Of a DNA stretch of 64,000 bases, positions 9,553-18,665 are shown in pieces. The DNA lies in NCBI RefSeq assembly GCF_003028855.1, contig NZ_CP028324.1, positions 2,480,001 through 2,544,000 on the forward strand. Reading direction: 5' to 3'. The notes beneath the pieces are model-generated. The model did not search any database. It saw only the letters and a list, made by a program, of their open reading frames with translations, and was not told the DNA's origin. The stretch is from Pseudoduganella armeniaca. Its GTDB lineage: Bacteria; Pseudomonadota; Gammaproteobacteria; Burkholderiales; Burkholderiaceae_D. Every line of letters begins with the position of its first letter. Position 1 is the first letter of the stretch. The translations under genes and the position numbers were made by a program.

Positions 9553-9582
9553 ACAGCCGCCTGCGGGCGGCTGTTTGTTTTG
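9553..9582 (+). terminator. Rho-independent terminator after the hydrophilic-protein gene
   Basis: A perfect 9-bp stem (9553-9561 with 9566-9574) closed by a TGCG loop is followed by a T-rich tract (TTGTTTT). Confidence 0.8.
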
Positions 9583-9634
9583 GGGCGCTGGCTTCGCGCC
9601 GGCGTTCGCGCGGCTCGGCGCTAAGCAACCCGTG

Positions 9635-9684
9635 GGACAGGCACCGATCCCGAGGCCTCCCGGCCTCGGGATCGGTGCCTGTCA
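9635..9684. repeat. Palindromic intergenic repeat, family A copy 1
   Basis: A 22-bp perfect inverted repeat lies around a 4-base loop (9636-9657 with 9662-9683). The arms carry GGCACCGATCC and its complement. It sits between convergent genes. Copies at 22246 and 26494 share the GGCACC/GGTGCC arms; the first two also share a CACCATGG flank. Confidence 0.85.
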
Positions 9685-9717
9685 CCATGGGGTTTCAGCT
9701 GCGGACGACGATGCAGG

Positions 9718-10737
9718 TCAATGCAAGGCCGCGCGCAATGCAGCCGCGTCGAAATAGACATGGCGGATGGCCGGGTGCTCGGCGGCGATGGCGGTTTCCA
9801 GCCGGGCGATGGCCTGCTCCACCTCGTCGATGGGCATGCCACGCCGGAACTGCACGGACGCCGCCAGCAGCACGTCGTCCGGCCCCAACTGCATCGTGCG
9901 CAGGCTGGCCACGCTGTCCAGGGCCGGCTCGCGGGCGAACAGGGCGCGCAGCGCAGCCAGCTGGTCGCGGTCGATGCTTTCGCCCACCAGCAGGCCGCCC
10001 GTTTCGCGCGCCAGCGTAAAGGCGGCCCCCACCAGCAGCAAGCCGATCAGGATCGATGCGGCCGGGTCGAAATAGGGATTGTCGAAATAGTGTCCCAACG
10101 CGATGCCCGCCGCCGCGATGACGAGCCCCAGCAGCGCGGCCGAGTCCTCGATAAAGACGGTAAACACGGAGGCATCCTTGCTCGCCCGGACGGCCTGCCA
10201 CAGGCTGGCTCCCGGCTTGCGCACCGCGTTCAACGCCTTGCGGGACACGTTCCAGCTGTAGCCTTCGAACAGCGCGGCCACGCCCAGCACGACATAGTTC
10301 CACAGCGGATCTTCCAATGGCGGCGGCGACTGCAGTGCCGCGATGCCGTGGTAGATCGACAGGCCGCCGCCCAGGGAAAACACCGATAGCGCCACGATCA
10401 GCGCCCAGAAATACAGCGATTTGCCGTACCCGAACGGATGGCGCCGGTCGGCCGGGCGCGCGCTCTGGCGCTCCCCCAGCAGCAGCAATAATTCGTTGCC
10501 GGTATCGACGGCGGAGTGGATCCCTTCCGCCACCATCGACGCGCTGCCGGTGACGGTGGCCACGATGAACTTGGCGGCGGCTATGCCCAGGTTGGCGACG
10601 ATCGCCGCGTAGATGACTTTTTGCGAGCTTGCGCGGGTGTCGCCGGCAACCGGGGCGGCTGATGTCATCGTGCCGGCGCCGGCGTTCTGCGGCGCTAACG
10701 TGCCGCCAGCGGCGCCGTCGTGTGACGCGTTCTGCAT
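9718..10737 (-). CDS. Cation diffusion facilitator (CDF) family transporter
   Basis: The 339-residue inner-membrane protein exports divalent metals (Zn, Fe, Mn or Co) against protons in this family. TM2 carries EGIHSAVDTGNE, with the metal-site His and Asp. The second site is EDSAALLG, typical of the SLC30A9-like branch instead of the HxxxD of YiiP. A cytoplasmic C-terminal ferredoxin-like domain follows (about residues 255-335, ending HPAIRHVYFD). ATG 10737 is preceded by GAGGAG. A degenerate copy of the window-wide dyad (10792-10805) with a CATACT hexamer lies upstream. Metal specificity cannot be told. Confidence 0.85.
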   Translation of the reverse strand: MQNASHDGAAGGTLAPQNAGAGTMTSAAPVAGDTRASSQKVIYAAIVANLGIAAAKFIVATVTGSASMVAEGIHSAVDTGNELLLLLGERQSARPADRRHPFGYGKSLYFWALIVALSVFSLGGGLSIYHGIAALQSPPPLEDPLWNYVVLGVAALFEGYSWNVSRKALNAVRKPGASLWQAVRASKDASVFTVFIEDSAALLGLVIAAAGIALGHYFDNPYFDPAASILIGLLLVGAAFTLARETGGLLVGESIDRDQLAALRALFAREPALDSVASLRTMQLGPDDVLLAASVQFRRGMPIDEVEQAIARLETAIAAEHPAIRHVYFDAAALRAALH

Positions 10738-10791
10738 ACAGACTCCTCGTGATGTGGCTGTCCAGTATGCTTCCTGTGGATGCCGGCATCT

Positions 10792-10805
10792 GTACGAGCG
10801 CTAAC
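10792..10805 (-). promoter_or_regulatory. Degenerate copy of the GTNCG-N4-CGNAC dyad upstream of the CDF gene
   Basis: GTACG-AGCG-CTAAC differs from the dyad at one key base. On the minus strand a CATACT hexamer at 10764-10769 is centred 32 bp away, the spacing seen at the exact sites. This is a weak candidate. Confidence 0.35.
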
Positions 10806-10988
10806 CATCGCAGGGATGCATGCAGCGACGCGACGCTGCGCCGGCGTCAAAAAGATGCTTTTGATCACTTTATATTGGCCGGATTTAAGATGGATCAAAC
10901 GTGAAAGCGACCGCTGCGGCGGGTGCCCTGCCTATACTGCTGGGTATTGCGCGGCGCCCGTCGGTGCCGCCTCGCCACGGAGGCTGTC

Positions 10989-11552
10989 ATGCGCCAGGAT
11001 CGCTTATCCGCCCACATCGGTATTACGTTGCAAAAGCTCAGGAGGATGGAAACGCGGCTGGCCCGGGTCGGCATGCCCGCTTTCCTGGCACGCTTTCCCG
11101 TGTGGGTGCTTTGCCTGATCTATTGCACGATGATGCGCGGCAAGACTGCCCGCATCGGTCGTATCGAGCAGCGTATCCACAGCTGGCTGGACACGATCCG
11201 GGAACTGTCCCGCCATGAGAAAGGCCGCACCGAGCTTGTCGACCTGGACAGCAGCATGCGCAACGATATCGAAACAACCAAGCGTACCCTGCTGGCATTG
11301 CGCGACGTATGCCTCGACATCGGCACGATGTTCGGCAGCATCGGCTTTCGCTCACGTCGGCTGACCCGCACACAGCAGGCCTTCGTTACCGTGGTCGACG
11401 AATCCTGTGCCACGGCCACGGCCTTGCAACTGGCGCTGCAGTCGCATGACAGCCGCGCATTGGCGCTGCTGCGCGACATGGCGCAGGCGAGCGGGGCCGT
11501 ACAAGTAACGGCGACGGCGGCCGAGCCGGCGCCCGCGCGGCAGGGCTGCTGA
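10989..11552 (+). CDS. Hypothetical protein with hydrophobic segment
   Basis: The 187-residue protein of unknown function starts at ATG 10989 after a GGAGG at 10978-10982. One hydrophobic segment (AFLARFPVWVLCLIYCTMM, about residues 29-47) follows a basic amphipathic N terminus. The remainder is helical and charged (RIEQRIHSWLDTIREL and later heptad-like stretches), so a membrane-anchored coiled-coil protein is plausible. I recognise no family. The downstream 600 bp holds no convincing gene. Confidence 0.65.
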   Translation: MRQDRLSAHIGITLQKLRRMETRLARVGMPAFLARFPVWVLCLIYCTMMRGKTARIGRIEQRIHSWLDTIRELSRHEKGRTELVDLDSSMRNDIETTKRTLLALRDVCLDIGTMFGSIGFRSRRLTRTQQAFVTVVDESCATATALQLALQSHDSRALALLRDMAQASGAVQVTATAAEPAPARQGC

Positions 11553-12176
11553 GGTACCTGAAGCTGCCGCGTCTGACGCGGAACGGACCGTACTTGCCAC
11601 CGGGCGATATCGGCCTGTACCGCAATGGCCTGTACCGCAATGGCCTGTACCGCAAATGTGCGTCACCGAAGCGCCGCTGAGGCGCCATTGCGCGTCACTG
11701 GTGCGTCACTGACGCGTCACCGATATGCGTCACTGATGCGTCTGTAAGGCGCACCTGAGCGATCATGCGCTCCCAAATCTGCGATCACCGCCGAAGGGCT
11801 GGAACAACGCGCCGATTCCGGCACCGACATCCAGCTTGGCCCGGCACCACTGCATCGGGCATCCGCTCGGCATACGGCACCCGGCCTCAGCCCACCACCA
11901 CGGCATCCAGCATCAGCCCGGAAGCAACATCGTTCGCCGCCGGTTCGTCAAGCTACTCCCTGCACGAGCCCGGTAGGATCTGACCAGATCCATCCCATCA
12001 CGCCCCGACGCAGGCCCCGGCATCGCTGCCGGTTGCCGCATGACGCCCGTAAAGCAGCGGGTGAAGAGGGGGACCGCCGCCCTGATGCCGCCATGCTGCC
12101 GGCCGCGCCTGTCGTGATGGTGCGCGCGCTGCGGAGCGCGCATTTTTGGTTGACTGTGCGAAACTGCACAGATGGA
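11553..12176. other. Non-coding stretch with short direct repeats
   Basis: No convincing gene is present; short open frames here lack ribosome sites and have shadow-like composition. The stretch holds a 15-bp triplicate (11611-11655), several GCGTCAC words between about 11656 and 11745, and a hairpin with a T-run at 12121-12148 (arms TGCGCGC/GCGCGCA, then TTTTT). Confidence 0.6.
11611..11655. repeat. Three tandem 15-bp repeats
   Basis: The unit is TGGCCTGTACCGCAA; copies two and three are identical and the first differs only in its first base. There is no spacer, so this is not a CRISPR array. Confidence 0.9.
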
Positions 12177-12416
12177 TCAGTGTGCTTTCGACAAGATCAA
12201 CAGCCAGCGGCCGAACAGCAGCACTTCGATATGACCCGGTTGTACGCCCGTGTCGCATTCGATGATCGGGTTGACGGCATAGAAGCGCTTGCGGAAATCG
12301 CGGCACACCAGCATCTCGCGCTTGCCGAAACGGACCAGGAAAGACATGGGGGCATATTCAAGGCCAAAGCGGGATTCGAAACGGTGGGAGCCGACGCCGG
12401 AGTTGATGGTTGCCAT
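12177..12416 (-). CDS. Small conserved-looking protein of unknown function (79 aa)
   Basis: The 79-residue protein contains MSFLVRFGKREMLVCRDF and PIIECDTG, and looks like a compact beta-rich cytoplasmic domain. AAAGGA lies 7 nt before ATG 12416. Codon pattern and composition fit a real gene better than the overlapping opposite-strand frame (12033-12443). I recognise no family. Its upstream region (12417-12604) is AT-rich and shared with the divergent PAP2 gene. Two LexA-like boxes lie there, about 120 bp from this start. Confidence 0.65.
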   Translation of the reverse strand: MATINSGVGSHRFESRFGLEYAPMSFLVRFGKREMLVCRDFRKRFYAVNPIIECDTGVQPGHIEVLLFGRWLLILSKAH

Positions 12417-12538
12417 GACAATTCCTTTAGTTTGGTTTGCTGATAGGTGTTATTTGACTGCGACCTGGTTCCGGAGCCTGGGCAATCGCGCTGTGCGCCG
12501 GAACCTGTACTGCACTGGATGAAAGCTTATCACAACCA

Positions 12539-12572
12539 CTGTACAAAAACACAGTTCTGTATAAAAACTCAG
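12539..12572. promoter_or_regulatory. Tandem LexA-like (SOS) boxes
   Basis: CTGTACAAAAACACAG (12539-12554) matches the CTGT-N8-ACAG LexA operator of gamma- and betaproteobacteria. CTGTATAAAAACTCAG (12557-12572) matches CTG-N10-CAG. They are separated by 2 bp inside an AT-rich island and end 32 bp before the PAP2 start codon. Which divergent gene they control is not resolved. Confidence 0.6.
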
Positions 12573-12604
12573 TAAATTTTGCTAACCGTTGTATTCATGC
12601 ACTG

Positions 12605-13323
12605 ATGATGAGCCGAATCGCTTACAGCAAACTGATGCGTTTCCTGGCCGCCCGGCTGAGCCCTGGCGGCGAGCTGGGCCTGCACCTGACGATGGGCGTG
12701 GCAATGCTCGTGGTCGCCGTCGCGGCATTTGGCGAGATTGCCGAAGCGGTGGGCGAGGGGACGATATCGCCCGTTACGACGAGCGCGTCTCGCAGTGGTT
12801 CTACCAGCATGCGTTCGAGCCGTTGACCACCTTCATGTTCGGCATCACCCACCTGCATGGGATACCGGCGATGTGCGTGCTGTCGGCGCTGCTGGGCCTG
12901 TGGTTCTGGCGCCGCCATGCGCCGTACTGGCTGCTGGCGACGGCCATCTGCGTGCCGGGCGGCATGCTGCTCAACGTGCTGCTCAAGCACGTCTACCAGC
13001 GCGCCCGGCCCGCGTTCGACGAGCCGTTCGTCACGCTGGCCACCTACAGCTTCCCCAGCGGCCACACGGCGGCGGCCACGCTGTTCTACGGGCTGCTGGC
13101 CAGCTATGTCGTCACGACCAGCCCGCGCTGGCGCGTGCGCGTGGCGGCGCTGGCCGGCGCTGCCGCCATGGTGGCGCTGGTGGCGCTCAGCCGGGTCTAC
13201 CTGGGCGCCCATTTCGTCAGCGACGTGCTGGCCGCGATGGCCGAGAGCCTGGCGTGGCTGGCCGTCTGCATCACGTCCGTCTCGACGCTGCGGCGCCGGC
13301 GCGCCGCCCGCAAGGATCAGTGA
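12605..13323 (+). pseudogene. PAP2-family phosphatase, one-base frameshift
   Basis: The family N terminus (ARLSPGGELGLHLT, then a membrane helix and FGEIAEAV) is read from ATG 12605 in one frame. The rest continues in another frame from about 12761. All three PAP2 catalytic motifs are intact in the second frame: KHVYQRARP, PSGHTA and SRVYLGAHFVSD. One extra G in the run at 12757-12760 would join the halves as GEGDDIARYDERV. The repaired protein is about 239 residues, a polytopic membrane lipid phosphatase (phosphatidic acid or undecaprenyl-pyrophosphate class). Its TGA overlaps the next gene's ATG (TGATG), so the pair is probably co-translated. A real mutation cannot be excluded. Confidence 0.75.
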
Positions 13324-14213
13324 TGACGGCGCTGGTCGCCATCATCAATGCCGCGGCCGGCGGCGGCTACGACGATGCCTGGGCCGCGCGCCTGCGCGAG
13401 CGCTTCGCCCAGGTGGGCCTGCAAGCCGACGTGACCCTGGCCGGCAGCGGCGCGGAAATGATCGAGACGGCGCAGGCGGCCGTCGCGCGCGGCGTGCCCA
13501 TCGTCGCGGCGGGGGGCGGCGACGGCACCGTCAATGCGGTCGCCTCCGCGCTGGTCGGCAGCACGACGTCATTCGCGGTGCTGCCGCTGGGCACGCTGAA
13601 CCATTTCGCCAAGGACCTGGGCATTCCGCTGGGCCTGGACGAGGCCATCGCCAATATCGCCAGCGGACGGCGGCGCCAGGTCGACGTCGGTGAGGTCAAC
13701 GGCCGCATATTCCTGAACAATTCCAGCCTGGGCCTGTACCCGGACATCGTGCGCGACCGCGAGAAGCAGCAGCGCCGGCTGGGCCGCGGCAAGTGGTTGG
13801 CGTTCTGTTGGGCCGCCCTGGCGGCGCTGCGGCGCTATCCGTTCCTCAGCATCCGCCTGCGGGTCGGCACCGAAGAGCATGCGCGACGCACCCCCTTCGT
13901 CTTCATCGGCAATAATGAATACCTGATGCAGGGCCTGAACATCGGCGAGCGCGCGACCCTGGACAGTGGCCAGCTGAGCCTGTACGTGGCGCAGCGGCCG
14001 ACCCGGCGCGGCCTGCTGCGCTTTGCCTGCCATGCCCTGCTGGGCCGGCTCGGTTCGTCGCGCGATTTCGACGTGCTGCTGGCTCGCGAGTTCGAGATCG
14101 ATACACGCCGCAAGCTGATCCGTGTTGCCACCGATGGCGAGGTCAGCTTGATGGCGCCGCCCCTGCGGTACCGCTCGCGTCCCGGCGCGCTGACGGTCAT
14201 CGTGCCCCGCTGA
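13323..14213 (+). CDS. Diacylglycerol kinase family lipid kinase
   Basis: The 296-residue cytoplasmic enzyme belongs to the DAGK catalytic-domain family (YegS/DgkB type), which phosphorylates diacylglycerol or related lipids with ATP. The nucleotide loop GGGDGTVN is near residue 63, followed by PLGTLNHFAKD and a late DGE (TDGEVSL) near 277. The start overlaps the PAP2 stop codon as TGATG. Together the two could interconvert phosphatidic acid and diacylglycerol at the membrane. The metallophosphoesterase follows after 15 bp, so this looks like a three-gene operon. Confidence 0.85.
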   Translation: MTALVAIINAAAGGGYDDAWAARLRERFAQVGLQADVTLAGSGAEMIETAQAAVARGVPIVAAGGGDGTVNAVASALVGSTTSFAVLPLGTLNHFAKDLGIPLGLDEAIANIASGRRRQVDVGEVNGRIFLNNSSLGLYPDIVRDREKQQRRLGRGKWLAFCWAALAALRRYPFLSIRLRVGTEEHARRTPFVFIGNNEYLMQGLNIGERATLDSGQLSLYVAQRPTRRGLLRFACHALLGRLGSSRDFDVLLAREFEIDTRRKLIRVATDGEVSLMAPPLRYRSRPGALTVIVPR

Positions 14214-14228
14214 CAGGAGAACAAGCGC

Positions 14229-15047
14229 ATGCGCACCATCGTACATTTATCGGACATCCACTTCGGCAAGGTCGACGACAAGCTGCTCGACCCATTGCGC
14301 ACGACGGTCGAGTCGCTCGCGCCGGACATCGTGGTCGTCTCCGGCGACCTGACGCAGCGTGCCCGCAGCGAACAGTTCAAGGCGGCCAAGGCCTACCTCG
14401 ACACCTTGCCGCAGCCGCAGATCATCGTGCCGGGCAACCACGACATCCCGCTGTACAACGTGGCGGCCCGTTTCCTGACGCCGCTGACGAAGTACCGCCG
14501 CTACATCACGCCCAACCTGGCGCCGGAGTACGTGGACGAGGAGATCGCCGTGATGGGCCTGAACACGGCGCGTTCGCTGACGATCAAGGACGGCCGTGTC
14601 AACCGCGAGCAGCTGGGCCGGCTGGAGGCGCGCCTGGCGGGCATCGATCCGAAGCTGACGCGCATCGTCGTCACGCACCACCCGTTCGACCTGCCGGAGC
14701 ACCATGACGAGGACGACCTGGTCGACCGCGCGCCGATGGCGATGGAAGCGTTTTCCAAGTGCGGCGTGGACCTGCTGCTGGCGGGCCACGTGCATACCAG
14801 CAGCTCGGCCAACAGCGCCAAGCGCTACAAGATCGCCGGCTACGCCGCGTTGGTCGTGCAGGCGGGCACGGCCACGTCCACGCGGGGCCGGGGCGAGGAG
14901 AATTCGTTCAACGTGCTGCGCATCGATCCGGACGAGATCCAGGTCGAGCGCTACAGCTGGAAGGACGCGGCCGGCGCCTTCCAGGTCGCCACCGTCGAGA
15001 CGTTCCGGCGCGAGGGCAATACCTGGGAGCCCTGGCTGGGCGACTGA
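14229..15047 (+). CDS. Calcineurin-like metallophosphoesterase
   Basis: The 272-residue protein has every metal-binding motif of the family: DIHFG near residue 9, VSGDLT near 42, PGNHD near 69, THHPF near 148 and GHVH near 180. This is the CpdA/icc-like arrangement of class III phosphodiesterases. AGGAGA precedes the ATG by 8 nt. It is the third gene of the PAP2-kinase operon, which suggests a phospholipid head-group or UDP-diacylglucosamine-like substrate, but cyclic nucleotides are equally possible. The gene ends just before a palindromic repeat block. Confidence 0.8.
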   Translation: MRTIVHLSDIHFGKVDDKLLDPLRTTVESLAPDIVVVSGDLTQRARSEQFKAAKAYLDTLPQPQIIVPGNHDIPLYNVAARFLTPLTKYRRYITPNLAPEYVDEEIAVMGLNTARSLTIKDGRVNREQLGRLEARLAGIDPKLTRIVVTHHPFDLPEHHDEDDLVDRAPMAMEAFSKCGVDLLLAGHVHTSSSANSAKRYKIAGYAALVVQAGTATSTRGRGEENSFNVLRIDPDEIQVERYSWKDAAGAFQVATVETFRREGNTWEPWLGD

Positions 15048-15058
15048 ACCACGGCTGG

Positions 15059-15122
15059 GCTCGTGTCCCACCGCGGGGTCAGTCACCGCAGTGAGACAGT
15101 CACCGCAGTGAGACACGAGCTC
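15059..15122. repeat. Palindromic intergenic repeat, family B copy 1
   Basis: The ends GCTCGTGTC and GACACGAGC form an inverted repeat. Inside, a 17-bp direct repeat (CAGTCACCGCAGTGAGA) occurs twice. It lies between convergent genes. Confidence 0.8.
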
Positions 15123-15158
15123 ATCCATAGAGGCCCCACCAGCGAACGGGATTACGGC

Positions 15159-15206
15159 CGGGCTCGTGTCCCGTTTTGGTGACTGACACCGCGGTGGGAC
15201 ACGGGC
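15159..15206. repeat. Palindromic intergenic repeat, family B copy 2
   Basis: CTCGTGTCCC and GGGACACG form the arms. About 41 bp are identical, in opposite orientation, to the copy at 42376-42424. It lies just after the convergent phospholipase D gene's stop codon. Confidence 0.85.
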
Positions 15207-15216
15207 TGGGCAGTGC

Positions 15217-16605
15217 TTACAGCCAGTAGTCCCACCACTTGGCGGCCCACTCCTTCATGCGCGTGACGACGCCGCGGTCTTTCCAGGACGCCAGCGTCAC
15301 TTCCTTCGAATTGCGCAGGTCCTCGCGGAAGGCGTTTTCCATTTCCTTGCCGAAGGCGTCGCCCAGCACGATGACGTTGACTTCGCTGTTGTGCAGGAAG
15401 CTGCGGGTGTCCATATTGGTCGAGCCCACCGTCGACCAGACGCCGTCGATGACGACCGTCTTGGCATGCAGCACGGCCAGGTTCAGTTCGTGGATGCGCA
15501 CGCCCGCTTCCAGCAGCCGCTGGTAGAACGCGCGGCCGGCGTGGAATACGACGCCGCTGTCCGATACGCTGGGCAGCACCAGCTCCACCTTGACGCCGCG
15601 CTTGGCCGCATCGATCAGGGCCTGCAAGGTCTGCTCGTCCGGGACGAAGTAGGCGCAGGTGATGTGGATCGATTTCTTTGCTTCCTGGATCGCCAGCAGC
15701 ATCGCCTTGTAGATCTCGAACTTGCCGCCCGGCTCGCTGCCGAGGATGCGCACCAGCTTGTCGCCGGCGATGACGGGGGTGGGGAAATAGTCGGCTTCGC
15801 GCAGGTCGTCCGCGTCCTGGCCCGTCCAGTTCTGGATGAACAGCCATTGCATCGCCTGCACGGCCGGGCCTTCGATGCGTACGTGGGTGTCGCGCCAGCC
15901 CACGTCCTTCTCGCTTTTCGGGCGCGATTTGGAGCGGAACGGCGAGCTCTTCGAATAGGTGTCGCTGATGTTGATGCCGCCGGCGAAGCCGATCTTGCCG
16001 TCCACGATCAGCATCTTGCGGTGGTCGCGGTTGTTCACCTTCCAGCCGTTGCCGCGCACCTTGGCCGGGTTGACGGGGTTGAAGGCGACCAGGTGGATGC
16101 CGGCTGCCTTCATGCGGTCGAAGAACTGCTGCGGCACGGTAAGCGTGCCGACGCTGTCGTAGATGATGTTGACGGTCACGCCCTGGCGCTGCTTTTCCAT
16201 CAGCAGGTCGGCAAATTTGTCGCCCAGCTCGTCCTGGTCGAAGATGTAGGTCTCGAAGTTGATATTGTTCTTGGCGCCGGCGATGGCCTTCATCATCTCG
16301 GCCATCGTGGCCGGGCCGTCGAACAGCAGCTTCACCTGGTTGCCGGCGATTAGCGGCACGCCCGTGGCGGCGTCCTCCAGCGCGGCCTGCGCCTTCAGGT
16401 CCAGCGTGGACTTGGACCAGCGCTTGGCCAGCAAGGCCTTGGCCTTGTCGGCCGGCAGGGTGCCGTTGGCGGTTTTCACGACCGGCGCAGGCGCGGCCTG
16501 GGCCTTGGTGCGGTCGGCATCGACGGTGGGCAGCGACGCACACGCGACCAGGCTCCACAGGGCAAGCACGGCGGCCAGCCAGTTTTGCGCACGCAGGATT
16601 CTCAT
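15217..16605 (-). CDS. Phospholipase D-family lipoprotein, cardiolipin-synthase-like
   Basis: The 462-residue protein starts with a lipoprotein signal (lipobox LVAC, Cys near 22). It has two complete HKD motifs: HRKMLIVD near residue 197 and HAKTVVID near 378. Each is followed by the usual GSTN/GGIN turn. Paired HKD sites are the active centre of bacterial cardiolipin synthases and phosphatidyl transferases. The lipid anchor would place it on the periplasmic face or outer membrane. AAGGAG precedes ATG 16605. That ATG overlaps the TGA of the Gcr-type gene as ATGA, indicating translational coupling. Confidence 0.85.
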   Translation of the reverse strand: MRILRAQNWLAAVLALWSLVACASLPTVDADRTKAQAAPAPVVKTANGTLPADKAKALLAKRWSKSTLDLKAQAALEDAATGVPLIAGNQVKLLFDGPATMAEMMKAIAGAKNNINFETYIFDQDELGDKFADLLMEKQRQGVTVNIIYDSVGTLTVPQQFFDRMKAAGIHLVAFNPVNPAKVRGNGWKVNNRDHRKMLIVDGKIGFAGGINISDTYSKSSPFRSKSRPKSEKDVGWRDTHVRIEGPAVQAMQWLFIQNWTGQDADDLREADYFPTPVIAGDKLVRILGSEPGGKFEIYKAMLLAIQEAKKSIHITCAYFVPDEQTLQALIDAAKRGVKVELVLPSVSDSGVVFHAGRAFYQRLLEAGVRIHELNLAVLHAKTVVIDGVWSTVGSTNMDTRSFLHNSEVNVIVLGDAFGKEMENAFREDLRNSKEVTLASWKDRGVVTRMKEWAAKWWDYWL

Positions 16606-18564
16606 TTGTTCTCCTTACTGCCGATAAAGAAGTCGACCGGGGCCTTGCGCAGCCGCCGGAACAGGGCACGTATCAGCAAGAAACCGTGCTCGAACGGGAT
16701 GCGCCGTGCGCGCAGCGCCACCCACAAGGCCAGGCCGAAGCTGACGACGAGATTGACCACGCCGATCGCCAGGAAGCCCGTAACGGATTTCACTACCAGT
16801 TGCCAGCTTACATTGTGATCCAAGCCGACCAGGGCTGTCGCAAAGTTGGCAGCCGAGAATGTCACGTGCCGGATGTCCAGCGGCAGGCCCATCAGCGCGC
16901 CGAAGGTGCCCATCGTGCCCAGCATGATGCCGAACCAGAAATTGCCCATCAGGCTGCCCAGATTGTTTTCCAGGTAGTTGCCCAGCCGAACCGTCCGCGC
17001 CCGCCCCAGCAGGGCGTTCAGCCCGCGCAGCTGGGCCACGCGCCGGCCCAGCGGGTGTACAGCGCCTGGTTGTCGTAATAGCCGGAGATCAGGCCGGCCA
17101 GGAACAGGCAGACCCGGCAATGGCCGCGTAAAACAATGCCGGCGTATGGATCGGGTCGATATCGTGCAGCAGGTGCAGGGCTTTTTCCTTGCTGACCAGG
17201 TGGTGGCCGGTGATCTGCAGCCAGCCCCAGGCGATCAGCCAGGCGGTGGGCAGCGCCGTGGCGATATTGCCCAGCACGGCAGTAAGCTGGGTGCGCAAGA
17301 CCTTGTTGATCAGTTCGGCCAGGCTGTCCAGGTCGACATGGCGGCCGTCCGGGCTTTGCAGGCCGGCGGCAATGCGCGAGGCCGTCATCGCCGGCTGCTT
17401 GGTGGCCACCGTGAAGTGCAGCACATGGATCAGCATGAAACCCAGCGAATAGTTCATGCTGAACAGGAAGGCTTCCACCAAGGGCGCCGCGCGCAAGGTG
17501 CCGAACAGCAGCTTGCACAGCGCCATGAAGCCGACGACGACGCCGGCCCCGGCGGACGACAGGAACATGCCCGCCATCTCGCGCCGGTTTTCCGCGATGT
17601 AGTGCTCGCCGGTGCGGCTGGCGTTCTCCGTGACATTACGGGCCAGCAGGTGGATATTGTCGGCGAACAGGTCGCGGATCGTGTACTTGTCGCCGTGCGC
17701 CTGGATCAGCTCCAGCGCGAGGGCCAGCGCGGCGGCGCGCCGGCCGTCACCGGACGGGCTCCTCACATCGACGAGCGATAGCAGCTTGCGCAGCCGGTCG
17801 ATGCTCTGGTTCAAAGTCACCAGCAGATAGGTGAGGGCGATGGTCGTGCCCTGCACCAGCGCCTTCTTGCGGATCTTGGCGATCACGGTATCGCACTGGT
17901 CCAGCATGACGAGCAGGTGGCGCGCATCGAGCATGACCTCGGCCCCGGCCAGCATGCGTTCGTAGTCGTCCAGATATTCGACCACTTCGCGGTTCTGCAC
18001 GATGAACGGCGACTCGAACTCCTCCATCTCGGTATGGAAATTGGTCAGCTTCGGTTCCAGCCCGACAGCCGCGACGCGGTAGCTGAGCGTGCGGATCGCT
18101 TCCAAGAGGCCAGGCAGCATGACGTTCGGGCCGGGCCGCGGGGTCATCACCGTGTCGAACAGGGCCAGCCAGTCGGCGGCCGGCACGGCGCTGATCCAGC
18201 AGTAGTCGGTGCGCTTGTACAACACCTGGTCGAGCGCATCGGTGAGGTATTCGTCGCCGAACGCCGGCGGCAGCACGCGATAGGCGATGCGGCGCTTCAG
18301 TTCGGTGAAGAAGCCGTCGTTGGACAGCACGCCCACCTCACTGTACAGGCTGGCGTGGCGGCGGCTCTCCAGCAGCCGGAACAGGTAGTCGCGCAACTGC
18401 CGGGCGTGTTCCGGATTGCCTTTCAACAGTTGCGTCAGGGTGCGCACATTGGCCGTCGCGCGGATCGTGTTGCCCGGACGGCGTGGGCGCAAGGTGTCGA
18501 CCAGCGCCACGAGGGGCTCGATGCCGGTCGTGGTGTGGTCGATGCTTTCGAGGATGGCTAGCAT
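16602..18564 (-). pseudogene. Gcr-type 'site-specific recombinase' membrane protein, two frameshifts
   Basis: An approximately 650-residue product is spread over three frames. The long N-terminal part ends at a premature stop near 17089; IAG should continue as VCLFLAGLISGYYDNQALYTRW in a second frame, then VAQLRGLNALLG in a third. The breaks lie at the CCC run 17113-17115 and near 17039-17048. One added base at each restores the frame. Homologues are annotated as site-specific recombinase (Neisseria Gcr family), although the sequence is a multi-helix membrane protein without a recombinase signature. I prefer ATG 18564 over GTG 18588 because the inferred transcription start is near 18595. The phospholipase D gene is its operon partner. 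Confidence 0.75.
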
Positions 18565-18629
18565 GCGGTTGATACGGACTGGCCGCACTGGACAAAACGC
18601 CAGTGTAACCGTTCAGCAAGTTTTGCTAT

Positions 18630-18643
18630 GTACGCCAGCGTAC
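18630..18643 (-). promoter_or_regulatory. Dyad GTNCG-N4-CGNAC, site 1 (Gcr-type/PLD operon)
   Basis: GTACG-CCAG-CGTAC is a perfect palindrome. On the minus strand a TACACT hexamer (18602-18607) is centred exactly 32 bp from the dyad centre. Confidence 0.65.
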
Positions 18644-18665
18644 CAAGCGACCGGCCATGGCGCCG

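Noticed and set aside
11611..11745. Short tandem repeats that could suggest a CRISPR array
   Set aside because: The 15-bp units abut without spacers and the other words are irregular; no cas gene is in the window.
16602..18564. Gcr 'site-specific recombinase' as a mobile element
   Set aside because: The protein is a multi-helix membrane protein with no catalytic recombinase signature, no flanking repeats and no attachment-site-like sequence.
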